Of a stretch of 6,491 nt of DNA, positions 1 to 5,792 are shown in pieces. The DNA comes from Candidatus Corynebacterium faecipullorum (GTDB lineage: Bacteria; Actinomycetota; Actinomycetes; Mycobacteriales; Mycobacteriaceae): assembly GCA_019114925.1 (NCBI GenBank), contig DXEO01000148.1, positions 1 to 6,491 on the forward strand, read 5' to 3'. The translations under genes and the position numbers were made by a program. The notes beneath the pieces are model-generated. The model ran no database searches. It saw only the letters and a program-made list of their open reading frames with translations, and was not told the DNA's origin. The first letter of the stretch is position 1; every line of letters begins with the position of its first letter.

Positions 1-841
1 CGGTCTTCTGCTTACCGACTACTTCGGGCGCCCCACCAAGCGCGGCGGCGCATGGATGAGCGAATTCGTGGGGCAATCCCGACTGTTGGAGCGCAAGCCG
101 GTCATCGTCAATGTCATGGGTATCACCAAGCCCGCCGACGGCTCCCAACCGCTGCTGAGCATGGACGAGGTCCGCACCGTCTTCCACGAATTCGGCCACG
201 CCCTGCACGGCCTGCTTTCCGACGTCCGCTACCCCACCTTCGCGGGCACCAACGTACCGCGCGACTGGGTGGAGTTCCCCTCGCAGATCAACGAGAACTG
301 GGCGCTCGATAAATCATTGGTCAAGGAGTACGCCCGCCACGTGGAGACGGGCGAGCCTATTCCGGACGAGCTTCTCGACGCCATCTCCGCCGCCTCCGAG
401 TTCGGCCAGGGATTCGCCACCTCGGAGTATCTGGGAGCGTCGATCATCGACCTCGCGTGGCATTCCCTGAGTGCTGCCGAGGCCGCCGAGTTGGAAGCTA
501 CACCGGAGGCCGTCGCCGAGTTTGAAGCCGAGGCCCTGCGCGCGGCCGGGCTGGACAACGAGCTCATTGCGCCGCGCTATCGCTCGACCTACTTCAACCA
601 CATCTTCGCTGGTGGCTACTCCGCGGGCTACTACTCCTACCTGTGGGCCGAGGCGCTCGACGCCGACGGTTTCGAGTGGTTCAAGGAACAAACCGACCTT
701 CGCGCAGCCGGTCAGAAGTTCCGCGATGTCATCCTGTCGAAGGGTGCTTCCCGCGACTTCACGGAGGCTTACCGCGAGTTCCGCGGCCGCGACAAAGACG
801 TTGCGCCGCTGCTCAAGCGGCGCGGCCTCGCCGGCGCCTAA
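1..841 (+). CDS. M3-family zinc oligopeptidase / peptidyl-dipeptidase (Dcp-like), C-terminal part
   Basis: This is the 3' part of a gene that begins upstream of the window. The first whole codon is at base 2, and 279 residues are visible before TAA at 839-841. Family members are about 680 residues, so roughly the last 40% is present. The ATG at base 56 is internal: the reading frame is open to the edge, and the residues before it (KRGGAWM) are a conserved M3 motif. The zinc site is complete. HEFGH is at 185-199 (two His ligands and the catalytic Glu), and the third ligand Glu, in WVEFPSQ, is at 272-274. Downstream, HIFAGGYSAGYYSY (599-640) carries the substrate-binding His and Tyr residues of the family. 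M3 enzymes are soluble cytoplasmic peptidases that cut short peptides, and Dcp types remove C-terminal dipeptides. The family is certain. The exact specificity (Dcp or oligopeptidase A) cannot be settled from this part. Confidence 0.93.
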   Translation, partial: GLLLTDYFGRPTKRGGAWMSEFVGQSRLLERKPVIVNVMGITKPADGSQPLLSMDEVRTVFHEFGHALHGLLSDVRYPTFAGTNVPRDWVEFPSQINENWALDKSLVKEYARHVETGEPIPDELLDAISAASEFGQGFATSEYLGASIIDLAWHSLSAAEAAELEATPEAVAEFEAEALRAAGLDNELIAPRYRSTYFNHIFAGGYSAGYYSYLWAEALDADGFEWFKEQTDLRAAGQKFRDVILSKGASRDFTEAYREFRGRDKDVAPLLKRRGLAGA

Positions 842-858
842 AGCCGAGTGCTGACTAG

Positions 859-867
859 TTATCCACA
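859..867 (+). promoter_or_regulatory. Perfect DnaA-box 9-mer, isolated
   Basis: TTATCCACA matches the high-affinity DnaA box exactly. It lies 18 bp after the stop codon of the peptidase gene and 27 bp before the proposed -35 of the HNH gene. I saw no second box nearby, no AT-rich unwinding stretch and no dnaA or dnaN, so this is not an origin. It could be a chance match or a regulatory or titration site. Confidence 0.4.
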
Positions 868-894
868 GATTTCGGTGGGAAGCTAGTTCGGGGC

Positions 895-923
895 TTGGTG
901 GTGGGGTGGGGTGCTTTTAGGCT
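895..923 (+). promoter_or_regulatory. Promoter of the HNH gene, probably giving a leaderless mRNA
   Basis: A -35-like TTGGTG (895-900) is followed by a 17-bp spacer and a -10 TAGGCT (918-923), which fits the actinobacterial TANNNT form. Seven bases separate the -10 from the ATG at 931, so transcription would start at or next to the A of the start codon. This agrees with the lack of a well-placed ribosome site before that ATG: only GGGG directly abuts it. Leaderless transcripts are common in corynebacteria. The spacing is seen directly; the start site is inferred. Confidence 0.6.
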
Positions 924-930
924 GCGGGGT

Positions 931-1959
931 ATGAGATTGCAGACCTTCTTCGCCGCCCTCGGCCGCGCCATTGACCTGGTGGCCGAGTGCGCGGGCCTGT
1001 CTGAATCTGACCTAGTCGCCCTCGGCGCCACGCCTGCCGACGCCACCGTGTTCCTCTCCCTCCACCACACCTACTTCGGGCATACCTCCTCCACGAAGAA
1101 GCAGCGCACGGCGGTTGCAGCCGCGCGCCGGCGCGGGCACGGGCTGGTGACCTTGCAGCTTATCGAGCACTTCGTGGCCAAAGTCCGGGACCACAACAAA
1201 GCGTGGGATTTGCGGGTAGAGCTGTGCCAGACCAACGCGGAGCTGGTGGAGAACGTAGCGCGCAAGCGCCTGCGTCAAATGCGCAAACCCCGCACATATG
1301 CCGAGCGCGCCAAGCTCACCCAGCATGGCAACGGTCTAGCCACGCTCACGGTCACCGCGGACTCGCTGCAGCTTACCGGCGTCTTCGAAGGCATCGACCA
1401 GGAACGCCCCGGTGAGAGCTTCCTGGAAAACTTGGACAGCGGCGGCATCAAGACTGAAGTCGCCACCATGGCGGTCCTGCAGCTCGATGACTACGCAGAG
1501 CTGCTCAAGGGCAATACCGACAAGGACGGCGAAGAGTTCATCGTCCAGACAACCAATGGGGCGACGATGACCGGCTCGCAGCTGGTAGAGCGTGTTCTGC
1601 TGGACAAGGGGATCATCGTGGCGGTCAGCCGTGAGCATGGCCCGCTCGATGTGTTTCGCTTCCAGCGCTTCGCCACCGCCAAGCAGCGCCTCGCCTTGGC
1701 CGCGGAGAATCCCTGCTGCGCCTGGGAGGGCTGCAAGGTCCCCTTTGAGAAATGCCAAATCCACCACATCAAGGCCTGGGCCCGCGGCGGGCCCACCAAC
1801 ATCCTCAACTTGGTGCCGCTGTGCCCGTACCACAACGGAGTCAACGACGATGATCCCGATGCCCCGCCCTCACGCGGCCACATGGATCGCATCGGCGGGC
1901 GGGTGGCATGGATCCCGCCATATGACGCCGCGCCGGTCTTCACCAGCGCCTTCAACTAA
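931..1959 (+). CDS. DUF222 / HNH endonuclease domain protein (13E12-repeat type)
   Basis: The 342-residue protein has a mostly helical N-terminal region of the DUF222/13E12 type (about residues 1-240) and a C-terminal HNH nuclease domain (about 255-310). The N-terminal part contains the TKKQRTAVAAARRRGHGL stretch that I recall from corynebacterial members of this family. In the HNH domain, Cys263-x4-Cys268 and Cys298-x2-His301 can bind structural zinc. His278-His279 begins the nuclease motif, Asn290 or Asn293 is the middle residue, and HN at 301-302 ends it, so the active site looks intact. No signal peptide or membrane segment is visible. An in-frame TTG at 895 would add 12 residues, but it is also the -35 of the likely promoter, so ATG 931 is preferred. 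DUF222-HNH genes are often present in several copies in actinobacterial genomes and are sometimes linked to mobile or phage-like islands. The cellular role is unknown, and no toxin, antitoxin or methylase partner is next to it. It probably nicks or cuts DNA. Confidence 0.88.
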   Translation: MRLQTFFAALGRAIDLVAECAGLSESDLVALGATPADATVFLSLHHTYFGHTSSTKKQRTAVAAARRRGHGLVTLQLIEHFVAKVRDHNKAWDLRVELCQTNAELVENVARKRLRQMRKPRTYAERAKLTQHGNGLATLTVTADSLQLTGVFEGIDQERPGESFLENLDSGGIKTEVATMAVLQLDDYAELLKGNTDKDGEEFIVQTTNGATMTGSQLVERVLLDKGIIVAVSREHGPLDVFRFQRFATAKQRLALAAENPCCAWEGCKVPFEKCQIHHIKAWARGGPTNILNLVPLCPYHNGVNDDDPDAPPSRGHMDRIGGRVAWIPPYDAAPVFTSAFN

Positions 1960-1972
1960 CTCTTCAACTAAC
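1950..1972 (+). repeat. 12-bp tandem duplication carrying a second in-frame stop
   Basis: CTTCAACTAAC occurs at 1950-1960 and again at 1962-1972, with a period of 12 bp. Because 12 is a multiple of 3, the HNH gene's final codons and stop (Phe-Asn-TAA at 1957-1959) are repeated in frame (Phe-Asn-TAA at 1969-1971). A slippage duplication is the simplest origin. Its effect is a back-up stop codon. Confidence 0.75.
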
Positions 1973-2010
1973 CCCAATGCCCGCTAAAGCACCGGTGTGC
2001 CCCGCCCCAC

Positions 2011-2034
2011 CAGTGCAGGTAGCAGTGCAGGTAA
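2011..2034. repeat. 12-bp tandem repeat, two units
   Basis: CAGTGCAGGTAG (2011-2022) is followed directly by CAGTGCAGGTAA (2023-2034), with 11 of 12 bases identical. It lies in the non-coding gap between the convergent HNH and ppc genes. No function is apparent. Confidence 0.75.
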
Positions 2035-2080
2035 CGCCGCTACCAAAGCCAAGGCATTCTTCCAGCACTGTTTGGTCGTA

Positions 2081-2108
2081 CCCCGCAGGAGACCACCTCC
2101 TCGCGGGG
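2081..2108. terminator. Strong hairpin in the convergent gap, possible bidirectional terminator
   Basis: CCCCGC-AGGAG (2081-2091) pairs with CTCCT (2097-2101) and GCGGGG (2103-2108) around the loop ACCAC, with one bulged C at 2102. This gives 11 base pairs, mostly G-C. It is 122 bp past the HNH stop on one side and 110 bp past the ppc stop on the other, where a shared terminator would be useful. No T-run follows it on either strand, so it is not a classic intrinsic terminator. It could also act as a 3'-end processing or stability structure. The 258-bp gap (1960-2217) holds this hairpin, the short repeats, and a weaker inverted repeat at 2131-2146 (CATGA/TCATG), but no gene. Confidence 0.4.
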
Positions 2109-2190
2109 CATTCGGCGTGCCGGCTTAACTCATGAAGCTGATCATGCGCTCAAGCCTGTCCCGCAGGAATTTTGGCCGTGCTGGTTGGCC

Positions 2191-2222
2191 GGGCGGTCGG
2201 TTTGGCGGGCGGGCGGTTTAGC
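2191..2222. repeat. Imperfect 16-bp tandem repeat spanning the ppc stop codon
   Basis: GGGCGGTCGGTTTGGC (2191-2206) is followed directly by GGGCGGGCGGTTTAGC (2207-2222), with 14 of 16 bases identical. The second unit contains the ppc stop codon (TTA on the + strand at 2218-2220). The first unit lies wholly beyond the gene. A local duplication of the gene end followed by two substitutions would explain it. Confidence 0.6.
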
Positions 2223-4887
2223 CGGCGTTGCGCAGCGCGGTGGCCAACCCGTTCATCGTGACCTGGATGGTCTTGGAGACCAGGAACTGGTCATCGCCGC
2301 GGCGGTAGCGTCGCAGCAGCTCCAGCTGGATGGCGTTGAGCGGAAGCAGGTATGGGTAGCGCCGCTTGAGCGACCTCGCCTGGCGCTGGTTCTCACTGAC
2401 CAACTCCGCGTTGCCGGTGACCTTGAGATAGACCTCGCGGGTGCGCTCAAACTCCTCCGAGATCAGACCGAAGATGCGGTCCGCGGTTTCTTTGTCATCG
2501 ACCAAGTTGGCATACAGGCGCGCCAGCTGCATCTCCGCCTTAGCCATGACCTGCGCCATGTTAGCGAACACGGAGCGGAAGAAAGGCCACGTGCGGTACA
2601 GCTCTCGCAGCTCCTCCCAGCGCTTCTCCTCGCTCCCCGAAACCTCCCCTCCAGCGGATTGCTGAACCCACGCCGTTACCGCACTGCCCACGCCGAACCA
2701 GCCTGGAATGTTAGTGCGGGACTGCGACCACGACAGCACCCAGGGTATCGCTCGTAAATCCGTAATCGCGGTGGTCTGCTTGCGCGAGGTCGGGCGCGAG
2801 CCCAAGTTGAGATCACCGATCTCGTGCAGCGGGGTGGACTGGGTGAAGTAGGCGATGAAGCCCGGGTCATCGACAAGCACGCGGTACGCCGTGCCGCTCA
2901 AGTCCGCCAGCTCGCGCATGATGTCGTAGGCGCGCTCGGGATCCGCAATCGGCTCGGTATCCAACAACGAGGCCTCCAAAGCTCCGGAAACAAAAGCCTC
3001 CAGGTGGCGGCGCGCGGTCTCCGGAGCCCCATACTTTGCAGAAATCACCTCACCCTGCTCAGTAATACGCACCGACCCGGACACCGCGCCCTTCGGCTGC
3101 GCCAGAATCGCATCATAAGTCGGACCACCGCCGCGGCCCACCGCACCACCGCGGCCATGCGCCAAACGCAGCTCCACTCCGTGGCGCGCGCACAGCTCAA
3201 CCAGGGCCAGTTCAGCGTCGTACAGCGCCCAGTTCGCCTGCAGGTAACCACCGTCCTTATTGGAGTCCGAGTACCCCAACATCACCTCTTGGACATCCCC
3301 GCGCGAGCGCAAATGCTCGCGGTACACGGGCACCTGCCAAAGCTTCTCCAGGATGCCGGCCCCCGCCTTCAGATCCTCGATGGTCTCAAACAGCGGCACC
3401 ACGTCCACCTGGCCCAGGCCCACCTCCTTGAGCAGCACCATCGGCTCCAAAATGTCAGAAACCGTTCCCGTCATGGAAATAATGCAGTGCGACACCGACT
3501 TCGGTCCAAAGTCCCGCACAGCGCGTGCCGCTGCACGGAAAATCCCCAGCTCCTTCGCGGTATCCTCACTGAATTCCTTCTCCGTGCCCGGGAAGAGCAG
3601 CGGGCGATTGGTCTGGAGCTCGCGCACGAGCAGCGCGACCTTTTCCTCCTCCCCCAGCGCGGAATAGTCCGGGGTGATGCTGGCCGCGGCGAAAATTTCG
3701 GTAAGGACGTTCTCAAAGGACTCCGAGTTCTGGCGCATATCCAGCGTCGAGAGGTGGAATCCAAACGTGGTCACCGCGGAGCGCAATCGAGCCAGGCGGT
3801 CATCGGCAATGATGTCATCGTTGAACTGGCGCAGCGAGCGGTCGATCACATCTAGGTCCCGCTTGAGTTCCTCCGGCGACGCATACGCGCTTGGCGACGT
3901 CTCCCCCTCCAACCTCGCCAGCACCTTCTTCCGGATGCCGAAGATGGCCCGGCGATAGGGCTCGTCGACGCGGGACTTTTCGTCGTTGTGGGAGGCGTCG
4001 GCAAGCGCTCCCAGCTCCTTGGAGCTGGAGGAATAGCGGTCTGATAGGGAGAGTTCGCGCTCCAGCTCGCCGAGTTCGTCGGCGTAATACTGGAGCACCG
4101 TCGCCGCGGCCTTGCGGGTGGCATAGGCCAGGGTGTGCTCATTAACAAAGGGGTTGCCGTCATGGTCGCCGCCAATCCAGGAGCCGGGGCGGACGACGGG
4201 GGAATCAGGCAGCTGCTGGCCAAAGGTCTCACGCATGGCGTGGCGGATAGCGCGGTTGAGGGCGGGAACCTGATCGAGCAGCGAAAGCTTGTAGTAGCGC
4301 AGGCCGACGTCAATTTCGTCTTCGAGGGTGGGGCGGGCGATGCGAATCAGCGCGGTCTGCCACAGCAGCGTCATGCGCAGGTACATCTCCTTCTCGATCG
4401 CCACCATGTCGCCGCCGCGGTGCGCTTCATTGAGGAGATTCTTGATGCGGGTCTGGGTGTCAAAGACGGTACGGCGGCGGGTTTCGGTGGGGTGCGCGGT
4501 GAGAACGGGGGCGACGTGGGCGCCGCGGATGACGGAGGCGGCGTCGGCAGGTGCGACGCCTTCTTCTTTGAGCTTGGTGAATGTCTTGCGCAGGGAAACC
4601 GGTGCCTCGACGGACTCGTCGTCCAAGTCCTCCGCTAGGTTGGCGATGAGCGCGAAATAGCTGAACGCTCGCGCCACGAGGTTGACTTTGGTGATGTCGA
4701 GGTCGCGGAAAATGGCGACGAGATCTTCCGGCTTGGCATCGCCGTGGGCGATGTCGAAGGCCATGCGGCGGGTGGATTCGACGAGCTCAAAGACGTCCTC
4801 GCCTTCCTGCTGCGCGATAACTCGGCCGAGCACCCGGCCGAGGAAGCGGATATCTTCGCGGACTTGTTCTGGGGCGGGTGCGCTCAC
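2218..4887 (-). CDS. ppc: Phosphoenolpyruvate carboxylase
   Basis: This cytoplasmic anaplerotic enzyme joins PEP and bicarbonate to give oxaloacetate and phosphate, refilling the TCA cycle and feeding aspartate-family synthesis. All family signatures are visible. The catalytic-His motif is LTAHPTET (about residue 132, bases 4480-4503). GSWIGGDHDGNP is near 4150-4190, LDMRQNSESFE near 3720-3765, EVMLGYSDSNKDGGY near 3242-3290, and the glycine-rich HGRGGAVGRGGGP at 3121-3162. It ends TMNGLATALRNAG, the usual C-terminal signature. The Lys in MAKAEMQLA, the Arg in LKRRYPYLLPLN and the terminal Asn are those expected for aspartate feedback binding. GTG at 4887 is preferred, giving 889 residues, because GAAAGG lies 9 bases upstream and the protein then begins close to the C. 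glutamicum start (DDIRFLG). An ATG at 4929 would add 14 residues but has no ribosome site. It follows pdxT by 75 bp on the same strand and has its own likely promoter. Confidence 0.97.
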   Translation of the reverse strand: MSAPAPEQVREDIRFLGRVLGRVIAQQEGEDVFELVESTRRMAFDIAHGDAKPEDLVAIFRDLDITKVNLVARAFSYFALIANLAEDLDDESVEAPVSLRKTFTKLKEEGVAPADAASVIRGAHVAPVLTAHPTETRRRTVFDTQTRIKNLLNEAHRGGDMVAIEKEMYLRMTLLWQTALIRIARPTLEDEIDVGLRYYKLSLLDQVPALNRAIRHAMRETFGQQLPDSPVVRPGSWIGGDHDGNPFVNEHTLAYATRKAAATVLQYYADELGELERELSLSDRYSSSSKELGALADASHNDEKSRVDEPYRRAIFGIRKKVLARLEGETSPSAYASPEELKRDLDVIDRSLRQFNDDIIADDRLARLRSAVTTFGFHLSTLDMRQNSESFENVLTEIFAAASITPDYSALGEEEKVALLVRELQTNRPLLFPGTEKEFSEDTAKELGIFRAAARAVRDFGPKSVSHCIISMTGTVSDILEPMVLLKEVGLGQVDVVPLFETIEDLKAGAGILEKLWQVPVYREHLRSRGDVQEVMLGYSDSNKDGGYLQANWALYDAELALVELCARHGVELRLAHGRGGAVGRGGGPTYDAILAQPKGAVSGSVRITEQGEVISAKYGAPETARRHLEAFVSGALEASLLDTEPIADPERAYDIMRELADLSGTAYRVLVDDPGFIAYFTQSTPLHEIGDLNLGSRPTSRKQTTAITDLRAIPWVLSWSQSRTNIPGWFGVGSAVTAWVQQSAGGEVSGSEEKRWEELRELYRTWPFFRSVFANMAQVMAKAEMQLARLYANLVDDKETADRIFGLISEEFERTREVYLKVTGNAELVSENQRQARSLKRRYPYLLPLNAIQLELLRRYRRGDDQFLVSKTIQVTMNGLATALRNAG

Positions 4888-4896
4888 GGCGAGGAG

Positions 4897-4902
4897 CCTT
4901 TC
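4897..4902 (-). promoter_or_regulatory. Ribosome binding site deciding the ppc start
   Basis: GAAAGG on the - strand sits 9 bases before GTG 4887. The upstream in-frame ATG at 4929 has no comparable site, so this favours the shorter 889-residue protein. Confidence 0.6.
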
Positions 4903-4932
4903 TGGGAGTGATGTGTTCAGCTGGCACATCTC

Positions 4933-4960
4933 AATGTAGCCCAGATCACTATAGGGTGAT
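4933..4960 (-). promoter_or_regulatory. Likely ppc promoter region with an overlapping inverted repeat
   Basis: The short gap between pdxT and ppc is AT-rich against a high-GC background. Two -10-like hexamers of the TANNNT form lie on the - strand: TATAGT (4953-4948) and GC-TACATT (4938-4933). Neither has a good -35 at 16-18 bp, which is common in corynebacteria. A 16-bp palindrome, ATCAC-N6-GTGAT (4945-4960), covers the first -10, where an operator would block RNA polymerase. The start would be near 4941 or 4926, both upstream of GTG 4887 and its ribosome site. The hexamers and palindrome are visible; their use is inferred. Confidence 0.45.
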
Positions 4961-4962
4961 AG

Positions 4963-5751
4963 TTATTTAGCAAAAGAAGCGAGCCACGCGGCGTGGAGGC
5001 GCGGGTCGCCGTTTTCTTCCGGATGGAAGCTCAGCGCTGTAACGCGTCCCTGCCGCACGCCCACAATTACCTCGCGCTCCGCTGCGGGATGAGTTAGCTC
5101 CCCGTCATGTTCGCCACTATCTTTGCACGCCGCGCTATCTTCGCCAGCCGCACCACTGGCTACGCTGTCAGGCGCAGGCGCAGGCACGGTGGCGATGACT
5201 TCGACACCTTCACCCACGCGGGTAACGATGGGCGCGCGGATGAAGCTCGCCTCAATGTCTAGCGTGATGCTTCCGGAACCTTTGTCATGCGCCTCGGCGT
5301 CCCGGCGCCGCGCCCCGACCTCTGAGATCTCTGCACCGGGTCGCTGACCTTGCATCGTGACGGGAACGACACGCTCCTCGGAGAAGCGTTGATTGCCGAA
5401 GGCGTTGCGGCGCACGGTGACGTCGATAAGCCCTAGCGTCTGCTGTCCCGGCGCGGGGTTCTCCAGCTCGCGGGCGCTGTAGATGAGCCCCGCGCAGGTG
5501 GCGAGGACCGGCAGCCCTCCCTCGACGGCTCGGCGCAGCGGCTCTGCGACGCCGAAGGAGCGCGCCAGCTTATCGATGGCGCTCGACTCGCCGCCCGGCA
5601 GAACCAGCCCGTCCAGCCTGTCGAGGTCCTGCGGCAGGCGCACCCGGCGCGTTTCGGCGCCGAGGCTCTCCAACACGGCGAGGTGTTCCTCCACCCCGCC
5701 CTGCAGGGCGAGCACCCCAACCAGGGGACGCGCCGTGTCTACCGACGTCAT
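4963..5751 (-). CDS. pdxT: Glutaminase subunit of pyridoxal 5'-phosphate synthase, with two extra segments
   Basis: PdxT is the class I glutamine amidotransferase subunit that makes ammonia from glutamine and channels it to PdxS for vitamin B6 synthesis. In the 262-residue form the motifs are VGVLALQGGVEEH near the start, LPGGESSAI, the nucleophile Cys86 in ATCAGLIY, VRRNAFGNQ, ASFIRAPIV, and the His243/Glu245 pair in SFHPEE. The catalytic triad is therefore complete. The usual length is about 190-200 residues. The excess comes from two hydrophilic segments at about residues 133-166 and 190-225, placed where other PdxT proteins have short turns. ATG 5751 is chosen because AAAGG lies 5 bases upstream and the protein starts near the usual N-terminus. 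GTG 5787 or ATG 5778 would add 12 or 9 residues with a poorer ribosome site. pdxS ends 41 bases upstream on the same strand, the normal pdxST operon. Confidence 0.94.
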   Translation of the reverse strand: MTSVDTARPLVGVLALQGGVEEHLAVLESLGAETRRVRLPQDLDRLDGLVLPGGESSAIDKLARSFGVAEPLRRAVEGGLPVLATCAGLIYSARELENPAPGQQTLGLIDVTVRRNAFGNQRFSEERVVPVTMQGQRPGAEISEVGARRRDAEAHDKGSGSITLDIEASFIRAPIVTRVGEGVEVIATVPAPAPDSVASGAAGEDSAACKDSGEHDGELTHPAAEREVIVGVRQGRVTALSFHPEENGDPRLHAAWLASFAK

Positions 5752-5756
5752 CGTGG

Positions 5757-5761
5757 CCTTT
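5757..5761 (-). promoter_or_regulatory. Ribosome binding site deciding the pdxT start
   Basis: AAAGG on the - strand lies 5 bases before ATG 5751. The earlier candidate starts lack this: ATG 5778 has no G-rich site within range, and GTG 5787 has only AGG in the pdxS stop region, 4 bases away. Confidence 0.5.
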
Positions 5762-5792
5762 GCGCGCTCTATGTTCATTACGCGCACAGGGC

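Noticed and set aside
56..58. ATG as a start for the M3 peptidase
   Set aside because: The frame is open to the window edge, and the residues before it match the conserved KRGGAWM stretch, so this Met is internal.
863..878. CCAC/GTGG hairpin as a terminator of the peptidase gene
   Set aside because: The stem is only four pairs and no T-run follows, so it is too weak to support.
855..888. CTAGTT direct repeats (855-860, 883-888) as target-site duplication of an inserted element
   Set aside because: Both copies lie on the same side of the HNH gene, are only 6 bp long and have no matching copy beyond its 3' end.
842..930. Replication origin or plasmid origin around the DnaA box
   Set aside because: There is only one box, with no AT-rich unwinding region and no dnaA, dnaN or rep gene nearby.
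1960..2217. A small gene, RNA gene or CRISPR array in the convergent gap
   Set aside because: The repeats come in pairs without spacers, no tRNA-like fold is visible, and no open frame there has a ribosome site.
2824..3855. A 343-codon open frame antisense to ppc, with others on the + strand at 2185-2757 and 4135-4638
   Set aside because: They lie wholly opposite a clearly coding ppc, are rich in Arg, His and Leu without any recognisable motif, and are what high-GC codon bias gives on the opposite strand.
4945..4960. GlxR/CRP-type site upstream of ppc
   Set aside because: The half-sites are in the opposite order (TCAC then GTGA) to the CRP/GlxR consensus (GTGA then TCAC).
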